64,000 nt of DNA, taken from the NCBI RefSeq assembly GCF_009363155.1, contig NZ_CP045302.1:4851194-4915193 (forward strand), given 5' to 3'. The number at the start of each line of letters is the position of its first letter. The stretch's first letter is position 1. Shown in pieces: positions 26,603 to 34,971 of the stretch. The DNA comes from Azotobacter salinestris. GTDB lineage: Bacteria > Pseudomonadota > Gammaproteobacteria > Pseudomonadales > Pseudomonadaceae. Both the position numbers and the translations under genes were made by a program. A model generated the notes under the pieces. That model did no database searches, was not told the origin of the DNA, and saw only the letters and a list, made by a program, of their open reading frames with translations.

Positions 26603-26810
26603 CGAGCAGTCCGGCGGGCGCCGTAATATCAACCGTTCCCCGGCCATCTTTGCGCTCGGCCTTCCAGCCGCTACGGAAGAGCGGCGAGGGCTGTATGTTC
26701 TTTGCCTCCCTGCGCGTGACCGTCTTCCTGCCCTCAAGGATGGCGCGCACCACCGGCGCACTGAACAGGATGGGCCGCTCGCGAGGCGCGGATTGGTTTT
26801 CTGTGGGCAT
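26586..26810 (-). CDS. Short form of a phage ASCH-like protein
   Basis: 74 aa starting with RERPILFSAPVVRAILEGRK, the N-terminus of a ~200-aa phage family whose members continue with a GDRLWVRE block. Here the frame stops after GLLGELCP, so this is a truncated copy or a short variant. AAGGA six bases upstream of the ATG at 26810. Confidence 0.6.
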   Translation of the reverse strand: MPTENQSAPRERPILFSAPVVRAILEGRKTVTRREAKNIQPSPLFRSGWKAERKDGRGTVDITAPAGLLGELCP

Positions 26811-26916
26811 GAGAAGTCCTTGCAGGCCGTATGTCGGCCAGCATATTTGGCGGTGATAGGTGGACTACGTTGGTTATCTAGTCGGATGGGCGATATGAAA
26901 TCATCCGGAGGAAATC

Positions 26917-27216
26917 ATGGCGCTCTATATCGTTGCGAAGGCTCGTATCAACAATAAAGATGAAGTCGAGGGCTTTATGTGGGCTTTGGCTAATGGATCA
27001 AACAACTTTCTCGAGGAGTTGCACGAAGTAACTGTTGAGGAGGTCATCAAGGCGATAGACCGCGGTGATGTTGTCGAGATGGTGTTTGAGGCTGACCATA
27101 GGCGGCTAGTCTCTGGTGGTGAGCTTCTGAAAGCAGAGCTGCCAGGAGGCGGAGAAACTGTTATTGAAGAGCGTGGTTATCCGGAGAGAAAGATTCGAGA
27201 TTTACCAAGATTTTAA
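26917..27216 (+). CDS. 99-aa protein, opposite to the early operon
   Basis: GGAGGAAATC precedes the ATG. Sequence ends PERKIRDLPRF and has a VEMVFEADHRRLVSGGEL core, loosely like DUF3892 proteins. Divergent from the leftward phage genes, so it has its own promoter and behaves like a moron. Function unknown. Confidence 0.65.
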   Translation: MALYIVAKARINNKDEVEGFMWALANGSNNFLEELHEVTVEEVIKAIDRGDVVEMVFEADHRRLVSGGELLKAELPGGGETVIEERGYPERKIRDLPRF

Positions 27217-27312
27217 GTTGCAGAGCTGATTAGCAGGAGAGATTCAATCTATGCCAACAATCGGGCAAGGGTGGGCCGGAAGGCTTACGCCTCCTGCCCC
27301 CAAGTCACACGA

Positions 27313-27471
27313 TTAGCCATCCTGCCGGCGGATCGTTCTAGCCCGGCGCTGTCCTCGCTCGACCGTGTAGCCGAGCTGCTGCCAGTGCCAGTCCATAGGT
27401 GTCAGGCCAGCAGACGCTGCTGAGCCTGCAGCTCTTCGGCGAAGAGTGCGAAGATAGAAGCGTAGAGCCAT
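27313..27471 (-). CDS. Possible 52-aa basic phage protein
   Basis: Reads through TPMDWHWQQLGYTVERGQRR to a stop at 27313. Composition is protein-like but there is no ribosome site before the ATG at 27471. The surrounding 27217-27525 otherwise shows nothing. Confidence 0.3.
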   Translation of the reverse strand: MALRFYLRTLRRRAAGSAASAGLTPMDWHWQQLGYTVERGQRRARTIRRQDG

Positions 27472-27525
27472 CAATCTGTAAGTAGGATGGCCATCTGATT
27501 GATGCCTGCTTTTGGAGTAAAAAGG

Positions 27526-27828
27526 ATGCGCACTTTCGCCGCGCTATTTCTCGTTGCGAGCCTCTTTTCTGTCGGTGCTCTCGCCCGGCAAGCAGGCCCT
27601 ACAGACGATGAGATCGCTCAGATTCTGATCGATGAATCCATTGCCAGTTATCCTGGCCCTTGTGCCTGCCCATACAACACTGCACGGAATGGCAGTAGCT
27701 GCGGCCGCCGGAGTGCATACAGCAAGCAGGGAGGCTATTCGCCTCTTTGCTACCGTGAGGATGTGTCAGACCAGGAAATTCAGCAGTATCGTCGGCGATA
27801 CGGGGTAGATTGGCAGGCGGATGAATGA
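27526..27828 (+). CDS. Small secreted Cys-rich protein
   Basis: 100 aa with signal peptide RTFAALFLVASLFSVGALA and four cysteines in PCACPYN, SSCGRRSAYS and SPLCYRED. GGAG nine bases upstream. Similar PCPCPYN/CGxRSAY secreted proteins occur in proteobacterial prophages, function unknown. Rightward orientation within the leftward operon suggests a moron. Confidence 0.7.
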   Translation: MRTFAALFLVASLFSVGALARQAGPTDDEIAQILIDESIASYPGPCACPYNTARNGSSCGRRSAYSKQGGYSPLCYREDVSDQEIQQYRRRYGVDWQADE

Positions 27829-27885
27829 CAGGCCTACGGGGAGCGAATAGCGCGGAGATTAGTGCGGGCATCGGCGGTGGGCATC

Positions 27886-28740
27886 TCAGGCGCTTGCCTC
27901 TTTCTCCGCTGCCTCTACGTAGGCTCTTAACTCCTCGTTCTTGGTTTTCCCATGCGCACCGTGGTGAATCTCTCGATGACAAGACGGGCAGATAGCGCCG
28001 ATATACTGCGGATGATCCAAGCCTCCGTCCGATAGCCGGTTAATGTGGTGCGGCTCGAGGTACGGGCTGCCGTCCTTACGCTTGAAGGGCGCTGGCTTCC
28101 GGCAGGATTCACAGATTCCATTTGCGCGCATTAGTACGTATTCGCGGACTTGCTCGCTGCGGCGGTAAAGACGTCGGACCGAGCTGCCTGGCTCGACTTC
28201 CGTGCTAGCGCTGGCAGCTTGAATGGCTAGGTGGCGCGCCTCACTGAGGCTAGTTGGCTTCGGAAGTGATTCGGCTTCGCCCGGCAGAGCTTCCTCAACG
28301 ACACGGTCAACTGGCACCAGGCGGAAAACAATCACATTCCGGTCATTACCTTCTCGGTCCGGTCCGCGGGCCCAGGAGTAGCCGGCACAGGCGAACTCGC
28401 CCATATACTGCTGGCCCTTGCCCTTGCCTAACGCTTTGAACAGGTGGAGTGCTTTTCCATTGGCAGCATGATTCGTGATGGCGGCGTTTCCACCGGTGAG
28501 GGTCATATCGCCTATCTGGCCTTCGCCTGTGTAGGAGAACACGCCGTGCTCGTCCAACGCATCTCGGTAGCCGTATTGTTCCCCTGAGTCGCCTGTAAAG
28601 AGGAACACTACCGGTGCCTGTGCGGAACTCGCTATCCCGCTCTGCCAGCTGCCACCGAACTGAGGATGCAGGTCTTTTTGGCGGTGGTAGATTTTTCCGA
28701 TCTCAAATTTCAGCTCAGCTGGTGCTGTTACAGCTTCCAT
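27886..28740 (-). CDS. SRA-like plus HNH endonuclease (McrA-type)
   Basis: 284 aa. Residues about 10-165 (FEIGKIYHRQKDLHPQFGGS, VVFLFTGDSGEQYGY, FSYTGEGQIGDM) resemble the SRA-like modified-base reader of Streptomyces McrA-type enzymes. The C-terminus is a zinc HNH nuclease: CESCRKPAP, LEPHHINRLSDGG, ICPSCHREIHHG. Such enzymes cut modified DNA (type IV restriction). It lies next to a DndC-like gene on the same strand. The modification recognised cannot be deduced. Confidence 0.8.
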   Translation of the reverse strand: MEAVTAPAELKFEIGKIYHRQKDLHPQFGGSWQSGIASSAQAPVVFLFTGDSGEQYGYRDALDEHGVFSYTGEGQIGDMTLTGGNAAITNHAANGKALHLFKALGKGKGQQYMGEFACAGYSWARGPDREGNDRNVIVFRLVPVDRVVEEALPGEAESLPKPTSLSEARHLAIQAASASTEVEPGSSVRRLYRRSEQVREYVLMRANGICESCRKPAPFKRKDGSPYLEPHHINRLSDGGLDHPQYIGAICPSCHREIHHGAHGKTKNEELRAYVEAAEKEASA

Positions 28741-28904
28741 CAACGCTGCGTCCCTGTGTCCTGTTTTGAGGTTGGGAACTTTACTCGTTGAGGCATTTAG
28801 TTGATATGGCCGCCAGATCCGAGTAGCTCGCCTGGTTCTCGGCAAGCCATGCAGTCGGCGGATCTTTCTTGCCAAGTGCTGGCTGCACTCGAGTGTGTAG
28901 CCAA

Positions 28905-30134
28905 TCAGGCGAACAACAGCGGCTGAACCGCGCCGTCAGCGAAGACTTTGTCGAGAGGGGTAGTGGCGACCGGCTCGTCGCCGTCCCAGCCATCCGGCCA
29001 AGTGCCGACGGCGATCAGCTCGCGGATGCGGCCCTCCTCATCGGCGGCGATCAGGTCGATGCGCGGGCGTCCAAGGCGTTCGGCAGCCACGTTGCACTCG
29101 GCCTGGATGGCAAGTACACGCTCCAGGGCCATCAGCCGAGACTCCAGCAGGATCGGCCCCATGCGCTGAGGGTTGGCGGCGATGCTTCCATCCTTCAGGC
29201 GCTCGATGCCGGCCTTGCGCAGGCGGTGCTGGGGCTCGCGCAGTTCACGCCAGATCGCCTTGATGCCGCGCAGCGGCGTTAGGTAGGCCCAGGCGGGATT
29301 CTGCAGGACAGTCTCCAGCGCCTTCTCCTCGCTGGCCAGCGGGCAGCCAATGCAACCGGTGCGGGCGTTGATTTCCTCAGCCTCGTCGCCACCGTAGGCG
29401 TCGGCAATGGTAGCGGTGGACCAGTCGCCGAACTCAGCCTCGGGTGCCCAGTGCTTCAGCCACTCCCAGACATGGCAGACCCGCCAGTGCAGCAGCGGGG
29501 CGAGGGTGGCAAGCCGGCCGTGTAGCCCCTTCGCTTCTGGCAGGACCTTCTGATACCAGCCCTGGCCACATTCGGCCCCGTCCTTTCCGCAGCTCATCTC
29601 GATGCGCTTGTCGCGGATGGCGCTCTCGCCCTGGCGCACACCGGTGATCATCAGGACATTGCCGTCCAGCTCGGCCAGCCGCTGCTCGAGCGCGTGCTGC
29701 ATCGGGTCGATCTTGATCTGGCGAGTGCACCAGCGGAGCGTATTGTTGTTCGGCGGCGGCACGCCGCGACCGAGGATGTAGACCATGAAGCGCTTGTCCA
29801 GCGGTGCGGTGACCACCTCGACGTGTACGCCGCGCTCCTCGAGCTCGTCCATGATCTGGCGAGCCGCGATAGCCAGCGGCGGCAGCTCCTGGCGTGTGTC
29901 GGCGTAGAACACCGTCAGGCTTTTCGGCCTCTGGATCTTGCCGGAGTCCAGCAGGTACATGAGCAGAGTCAGGGTCGCACTGCTGTCCTTCCCGCCGGAC
30001 CAGGCTATGCCCCAGTGCTCATGGGTAGGGCCGTAGGCCTGGAGGGACTGGATGGTGAGCTCGATGCTCTCGGTCATCTGCAGGCGCTGGGCGCCGACGG
30101 CGAAGATGTCGCCCTGGCGAAGGTGGTGAGCCAT
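28905..30134 (-). CDS. DndC/PAPS-reductase-like PP-loop protein
   Basis: 409 aa, PP-loop ATP pyrophosphatase: AWSGGKDSSATL at about 45, then WCTRQIK and GCIGCPLASEEKAL with cysteines that could hold an Fe-S cluster as in DndC. Typical members are phosphoadenosine-phosphosulfate reductases or DNA phosphorothioation enzymes; phage homologues are common and their role is unclear. No dndB, dndD or dndE homologue is present in the window. Confidence 0.8.
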   Translation of the reverse strand: MAHHLRQGDIFAVGAQRLQMTESIELTIQSLQAYGPTHEHWGIAWSGGKDSSATLTLLMYLLDSGKIQRPKSLTVFYADTRQELPPLAIAARQIMDELEERGVHVEVVTAPLDKRFMVYILGRGVPPPNNNTLRWCTRQIKIDPMQHALEQRLAELDGNVLMITGVRQGESAIRDKRIEMSCGKDGAECGQGWYQKVLPEAKGLHGRLATLAPLLHWRVCHVWEWLKHWAPEAEFGDWSTATIADAYGGDEAEEINARTGCIGCPLASEEKALETVLQNPAWAYLTPLRGIKAIWRELREPQHRLRKAGIERLKDGSIAANPQRMGPILLESRLMALERVLAIQAECNVAAERLGRPRIDLIAADEEGRIRELIAVGTWPDGWDGDEPVATTPLDKVFADGAVQPLLFA

Positions 30135-30146
30135 GTGGTTGGTTCC

Positions 30147-30350
30147 CTAGAAAAGGCTGAACTGCACCTTGTCGCAGGCCTCTTTGCCGTGCGGCAGGGG
30201 CGGGAGAGGGGTTGTGGTCGGCGCCTCGGCCGGCGCGTTGCGCGCCTTGCGACGTCGTTTGACTGGCTGGCGCCGTGTGCTGGCGATGCACATGACGGGG
30301 CAGTCGTAAAGGCTGTAGGAGAAGTCATGCTCATCACAGTCGACCACCAC
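30147..30350 (-). CDS. 67-aa phage protein, GTG start
   Basis: Starts with VDCDEHDFSYSLYDCPVMC and ends in a basic, proline-rich tail. The frame is open further upstream, but those residues look like a shadow of the other strand. It precedes the DndC-like gene by 12 nt. Unknown function. Confidence 0.45.
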   Translation of the reverse strand: MVVDCDEHDFSYSLYDCPVMCIASTRRQPVKRRRKARNAPAEAPTTTPLPPLPHGKEACDKVQFSLF

Positions 30351-30528
30351 CTTGGCCGCGCCTGCGGATGGTGAAGTTCTTGCCGCCCGGCTCGCCCTCA
30401 AGCCGGGTGCCGTAGAGCCGGCCGATGATGCTCCAGACAAACGGTGCCGCCCGAACTCAAACGGCTGAAATCAAAAAGAACTTCTGTGGTCCAACACGTC
30501 CGGCCCAAATTTTCAGGAGGAGAATCTT

Positions 30529-30744
30529 GTGAGCCGAGTGGTGAGAAACATCCGCAAAACTTTGGATTCAGTGGCCGCCAACAATGAGGCGGCTGCGATT
30601 GAGGTCATGCGAGCGATTGAGCAGCTCGATAACGAATTGCTTCGCCAGCGGCTACTGAGGGTGGTCCATGATCTGAACCAGGATGCCGGCGAGTTACATG
30701 CTCTTCGGCATGTCGTGCCGGAGCAGAAAATCCGGCGAGCGTAG
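30529..30744 (+). CDS. 71-aa helical protein, opposite to the early operon
   Basis: GTG start with AGGAGGAG upstream. Entirely helical and charged (IEVMRAIEQLDNELLRQRLL). Rightward, between leftward genes, so independently expressed. Not recognised. Confidence 0.6.
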   Translation: MSRVVRNIRKTLDSVAANNEAAAIEVMRAIEQLDNELLRQRLLRVVHDLNQDAGELHALRHVVPEQKIRRA

Positions 30745-30853
30745 TGGCGTGTTCACCCTATCGTCGTGACAGGTAGGCGTGACAGCTACGGCAGGCGGGT
30801 CAGCTCGGCCAGGGCAGCGTCGCGGAGGTGGTCGGCGTTGTTCGTGGCCAAGC

Positions 30854-31036
30854 TCAGCTCCTTCTGCTGCCGGTATCGTGTTCTTCTGTGGCCTCTCTCC
30901 AGCCCATCAGGAATCCTTGCCAAGCATCTTCAACGATGGCGCTGCAGTAGTGCTTTCCGCTGCGCTCGAAAACTCTGTATCCGCGCAGGCGCATGGCGGA
31001 TTCGAATTTCTGGCGTTTCTGTTCGAGTTGCGTCAT
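30854..31036 (-). CDS. 60-aa phage protein
   Basis: AGAGGA before the ATG at 31036. Contains EDAWQGFLMGWREAT, a short segment (WxGWxxA type) common in small proteins of siphophage early operons. Function unknown. Confidence 0.6.
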   Translation of the reverse strand: MTQLEQKRQKFESAMRLRGYRVFERSGKHYCSAIVEDAWQGFLMGWREATEEHDTGSRRS

Positions 31037-31085
31037 GGATTTTCCTCTTGGTTGGGCCGGTGATACGGCCCAGCGTCCGGGCGGA

Positions 31086-32930
31086 TTAGGCGGCCTGCTG
31101 TTGGCTGATGCTGGCGACGATCGATCCCTCGGCTATCCAGACTGACTGGATCCCCATGGGAACTTTTGCCATGAGCTCTTTCATCGTCCCCGCGAGGATC
31201 GCAGTATCGAGGTCTCCGCCCTGCGTCAGCGTCCGCAGCAGACCGAGGATCTGTGGCCGCGCAGACGGCTGCAGGACGTCGAATCGATCCAGGGTGACGA
31301 AGCGCAGACCGGACAGCCGTGCGATGGCGATGGCCAGCAGGGCGTCGCAGCGCCACTTCTCCGATTCGCTCAGCAGGCCATAGGCGCGACCGCCGTAGGC
31401 GATGTCGATATCCGGGTTGATCTGAACCGGCGCCCAATTCGCGGCGGCCGACTGGATGGCCAGCAGGTTGTTCACTGGCTCGAGCGCGCCGGTCAGGATC
31501 TCGGCAGGGATACCATCCGGAGCCAGGGTATCGGCGATCAGCGACCACTCAATCACGTCGCGATGATGGCCGGCCGCAGTAGCTTTCAACTGCTCGAATT
31601 GCTGGGCAGTCGTGAGTGCATCGCGCAGCGACTCGACCTTGGCGCGTAGCCGATCACGCTGCTGGCGCAAATCGGCGATGACCTGCTCTGCATTGGCGAT
31701 GGCCTCGGCGCTCGGTACGCTAGCAGCCTGAGCCTGCAACTCGGCCAACTGGCCGGCAGCCTGTTCGGCGGCAGCCAGGTCGCGCCGATCGTTCTCGACG
31801 GCACGGGCCAGGTTGTCGACGTAGGTGCGGAACTCCGGCGCGCGCCTGGCCAGGTTCTGGTCTGCCTGGGCGCCGGCTTCGGCCAGGGAGCCGTGCTCCT
31901 GAACGTAGCGATCCAGCAGCAGCCTGGTGCAGTCCAGCGTGTCGACGGTGTGCCATGGCGAGAGGAGGCTGTTTTCCTCCTCCGCGCCGGTGGAGCGCTC
32001 GGCCAGCGCCTGCCAGTCGGACAGATTGCGGGCCATGTCGTGGATCAGGCCCTGCTTGCCGCCGGTGGCAGCCGCTTCGGCAGCGGCGAGCTGCTCCTGC
32101 CAGTGCTTGAGGTCGGCGCTGTCGTTGCTCAGCTTGTGCTGCCGGCGCGTCACTAGCGCGGCGAGCTCCTGCAGCTCGGCGATGCGCGCGGCGCGGCCGG
32201 CTTCGGCGTCCCGGTTGGCCTTGTGGGCGCCGAGCGTCTGCTGGGCTTCCTCGAGGTCCGCCTCCAGATCCACCAGTTCGGTCGAGGCGGCGTCCAGATC
32301 AGCCTGGCTGACATCGACCGGAGGGCGCTCCGGAGCCCAGGTCTCGGCTTTCTGGCTGCCGTAGGCCTCACCGGTGACAGCCTTCCAGGCTCCACGCGCC
32401 TCGGCGGCGTGCTCCTTGGCCTGGTCGGCCGCGGCCGGAAATCCGGCGCGCAGCATGGGCTTGATCTTCTCGACCAGTGCCGCGTCGGCGCCGCGGTCGG
32501 TCAGACGCTTGGCGATCTCGTTCGGGCTGGCGCTGGCGCCGGTCAGCTCGAACAGCACTTGGCGGCGTTCCTTGCCGTCCAGCCCGGCGAACCGGGCCGC
32601 ATCAAGGACGAAGGGCAGAAACGGCGCGTCGACCAGCGGCGCGGTCTTGCCGGTCGGCAGCATGACCCATGCGGCCTGCTCTTCGCCGGCGGCGTCGATG
32701 TAGGTGACGTGGGCCTCGCCCTTTTTCTGGCCCTCGGCGACCAGTTGGGCAATGTCCTTTTTCCTTGCCACTCGCCGCGGCTCGCCGGTGAAGGCCATGG
32801 AGATGGCGTCCAGAAGTGACGATTTTCCAGCGCCGTTCGCGCCGGACACCAGCAGCACTGGCTCAGAAAGCGCAAGGGCCGCATGACGCAGCCCTTGGAA
32901 GTTGGTGACGGTGATTTTCGTGAGGCGCAT
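31086..32930 (-). CDS. SMC/SbcC-like ATPase of the phage recombination module
   Basis: 614 aa. N-terminal RecF-type ATPase half with ITVTNFQGLRH and P-loop SGANGAGKSSLLDAI; about 330 residues of heptad-rich coiled coil; C-terminal half with LLSESEKWRCDALLAIA (signature) and RFVTLDRFDVL (Walker B region). Resembles the SbcC/Rad50 nucleotide cycle and probably loads or assists the nearby exonuclease and RecT-like protein. Six bases after the upstream gene. Confidence 0.8.
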   Translation of the reverse strand: MRLTKITVTNFQGLRHAALALSEPVLLVSGANGAGKSSLLDAISMAFTGEPRRVARKKDIAQLVAEGQKKGEAHVTYIDAAGEEQAAWVMLPTGKTAPLVDAPFLPFVLDAARFAGLDGKERRQVLFELTGASASPNEIAKRLTDRGADAALVEKIKPMLRAGFPAAADQAKEHAAEARGAWKAVTGEAYGSQKAETWAPERPPVDVSQADLDAASTELVDLEADLEEAQQTLGAHKANRDAEAGRAARIAELQELAALVTRRQHKLSNDSADLKHWQEQLAAAEAAATGGKQGLIHDMARNLSDWQALAERSTGAEEENSLLSPWHTVDTLDCTRLLLDRYVQEHGSLAEAGAQADQNLARRAPEFRTYVDNLARAVENDRRDLAAAEQAAGQLAELQAQAASVPSAEAIANAEQVIADLRQQRDRLRAKVESLRDALTTAQQFEQLKATAAGHHRDVIEWSLIADTLAPDGIPAEILTGALEPVNNLLAIQSAAANWAPVQINPDIDIAYGGRAYGLLSESEKWRCDALLAIAIARLSGLRFVTLDRFDVLQPSARPQILGLLRTLTQGGDLDTAILAGTMKELMAKVPMGIQSVWIAEGSIVASISQQQAA

Positions 32931-32936
32931 CGGCTG

Positions 32937-33662
32937 TTACTCCATGTCGATCTCGTCGGGCGCCTTGATGACGCGGTAGACGTTCTGCTCGGGCGTCTCG
33001 CCCTCGGTTTCCAGTTCGATGACTCCGTCGTCGAGCAGCAGCAGGATCACCCGCGTGGCCTGTTCGCTGCTGAGCGCGAAGCGGCTCTGCAGGTATGCCT
33101 GGTCGATGGAGCTTTTCTTGGTGGTGATGGAGAGGGCCAACTCGTTCAGCGTATGGTCGCCGAACTTCTCCACGAGCATCGTGAACTCGGCATCCTGGGC
33201 TTCGCCGTCCCAAGCGCCTGGCTCGCTCATGTCGGCGTCGCCGCCGTTCAGGTCGAGCGGATTCTGGTCGGGATCGGCCTGCACCTCGTCGGTGCCATGC
33301 AGGAATTCCGCGGCGCCGCCGATGATCAGCAGGCAGTCCTGGTTCACCGCGTCGAGCAGGTCGTGCTTGTGCGGGCTGCTGGGATTCACGACCAGCACGG
33401 CTTTCATCTTGTCCTTGACCGCGACCGACTCCAGCTTGCCGTAGACGGTTTCGCGTTCGCCGCCGGCGATGGTGTGGACGGCGATGGTTGCGGCGTTGCG
33501 CACCTGGCGTTCCAGGCGTTCGATCACCTCGGTTTGCTTCTTCTCCGGGATCTTCTGCCAGACATCGGGCAGGATGCGAATTTCCTGGATCAACCCCTGA
33601 AGGAGGCTCTTGCCGAGGGTGTCGGCGGTCATCGTCAGGAAGTGCGGGTTGTGCTGGCTCAT
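32937..33662 (-). CDS. Phage protein with FtsK-gamma-like winged helix
   Basis: 241 aa. The last ~70 residues (KSSIDQAYLQSRFALSSEQA, then RVILLLLDDGVIELE) look like the DNA-binding gamma domain of FtsK. The N-terminal half (ILPDVWQKIPEKKQTEVIER, VLVVNPSSPHKHDLLDA) is a phage-specific domain. It is encoded between the RecT-like protein and the SMC-like ATPase, so a recombination role is inferred. Confidence 0.65.
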   Translation of the reverse strand: MSQHNPHFLTMTADTLGKSLLQGLIQEIRILPDVWQKIPEKKQTEVIERLERQVRNAATIAVHTIAGGERETVYGKLESVAVKDKMKAVLVVNPSSPHKHDLLDAVNQDCLLIIGGAAEFLHGTDEVQADPDQNPLDLNGGDADMSEPGAWDGEAQDAEFTMLVEKFGDHTLNELALSITTKKSSIDQAYLQSRFALSSEQATRVILLLLDDGVIELETEGETPEQNVYRVIKAPDEIDME

Positions 33663-33674
33663 CGGCCGGGGTCC

Positions 33675-33875
33675 TCACTGGTTGGCAATCCGCTCGAGCT
33701 GCTCGAGCTGGGCGTCGCTGATATAGGTGTGGGCGCCATAGCGCTGGAAGTTGCTGCGAAGGTCGGCGATGAACGACTCGTCCCATTCGGTAGAGGCGCT
33801 GAGCTCAGCCGCCCCGAGCAGAGCGCTGAACTCTTCCACATGGTCGAACCGTTCGATGACGGTTAGGTTCGGCAT
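33675..33875 (-). CDS. 66-aa phage protein
   Basis: Polar, helical (ERFDHVEEFSALLGAAELS). GGAG ten bases before the ATG. Lies between the RecT-like gene and the FtsK-gamma-like gene. Unknown. Confidence 0.6.
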   Translation of the reverse strand: MPNLTVIERFDHVEEFSALLGAAELSASTEWDESFIADLRSNFQRYGAHTYISDAQLEQLERIANQ

Positions 33876-33882
33876 GGCATGG

Positions 33883-34755
33883 TCACTCCATGCTCAGGTC
33901 GCCGAGGTCGCTTTGCTGCTGTTGCGGCTCGGTCTGGCGCGCCTGGCGGGACTGCCGCGGCGCGGTGGCAGCGGGCTCCGGCTGGGGCTCCTGCTCGGTG
34001 CGGGTAATCTCGCCAGACACGGTATCGAGGCGTTCGCCGGGCTGATGGTCCAGGGCTGCCTGGTCGATGATTTCGCCGGTTTCCTTGTTCACCTGCGGAT
34101 CGTCGTTGGTCTGCCGCAAGCTCCCCAGGTCGACGGAGAAGCTGCCGTTCATGTCGGCCTGCGCGTCGTACACGTCGCCCATCTCATCGGCGGTGTGAAG
34201 GCCCATCGATAGCTCCGGCGCAAAAGCGCGAGTCCACCAACTTCCCGCGCGGTACATCAGCATCTGCTGAGGCATGGTTTTCCACTTGCTGCCGTTCTTG
34301 CCATACCAGCCTTCGGATTTGGCGATGCCGATGGTGATGTCAGATCCGACCAGCTTCTCACCGGTGGCCTTCTCGATCGCCCAAGCGCGGCAGCCCCAGT
34401 CGTCAGAACCACGCTCGCCGAAGAACTCGAAGCGCAACGCGGAAAACCGGCCGCTGGTGTTGACGGTAGCGATCAGGAATTGGCTTGACCAAGTCGGTCG
34501 GCCGTGCACGATGACCAGGTTCTGCATTACCTGAAGCGGATCGGCACCGATGCGCTGCGCCATGTTCAGGGCGATGACACAGTTCGGCATGTTGCCCTGG
34601 TATTCCTTCGGCACCAGGCTGGATGCGGCCAGCAGCTTGGCGGCGCGCTGAGCGAGTTCGAAGCCCTGCAGGTTGGTCATGCTGACAGCGACGTGGCTCT
34701 GATCGCGGTGCTGGGCGGGCTGCTGGAGAGATTGGAGTGTGGCTGTCTGGCTCAT
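33883..34755 (-). CDS. RecT-like single-strand annealing protein
   Basis: 290 aa from the ATG at 34755 (AAGGAG upstream). Core NCVIALNMAQRIGADPLQVM, HGRPTWSSQFLIATVN, then MLMYRAGSWWTRAF. This phage family is related to RecT and sits beside a PD-(D/E)XK exonuclease, as expected for a two-component recombinase. The C-terminal ~60 residues are Gln/Glu-rich and disordered. Overlaps the upstream gene by ATGA. Confidence 0.75.
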   Translation of the reverse strand: MSQTATLQSLQQPAQHRDQSHVAVSMTNLQGFELAQRAAKLLAASSLVPKEYQGNMPNCVIALNMAQRIGADPLQVMQNLVIVHGRPTWSSQFLIATVNTSGRFSALRFEFFGERGSDDWGCRAWAIEKATGEKLVGSDITIGIAKSEGWYGKNGSKWKTMPQQMLMYRAGSWWTRAFAPELSMGLHTADEMGDVYDAQADMNGSFSVDLGSLRQTNDDPQVNKETGEIIDQAALDHQPGERLDTVSGEITRTEQEPQPEPAATAPRQSRQARQTEPQQQQSDLGDLSME

Positions 34756-34967
34756 GCCGTTTGCTCCTTGTAGCACATGAACTTGCGGTAGTCGGCTTCG
34801 GTGGCGACCTCGACGTGGCGGACGTCGTTGCCTTTGGCCTTGCGTTCGTGGGTGTCGCGCTGGGCCTCAAGGAAGCGCTGGCGGTCCCATACGCGGTGGT
34901 AGCTGATGATTGAGGCGTGCTTGCCAATCGGGTCGACCAGGCGGATGTAGAGGTCTTGGCTTTTCAT
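34752..34967 (-). CDS. 71-aa phage protein between exonuclease and RecT-like genes
   Basis: Basic and polar (YHRVWDRQRFLEAQRDTHER). Overlaps the RecT-like gene by four bases. Function unknown. Confidence 0.6.
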   Translation of the reverse strand: MKSQDLYIRLVDPIGKHASIISYHRVWDRQRFLEAQRDTHERKAKGNDVRHVEVATEADYRKFMCYKEQTA

Positions 34968-34971
34968 TGGG

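Noticed and set aside
30786-30851. 21-aa peptide from a TTG with AAGGAG upstream
   Set aside because: Too short and unsupported by any similarity to call, despite a good ribosome site.
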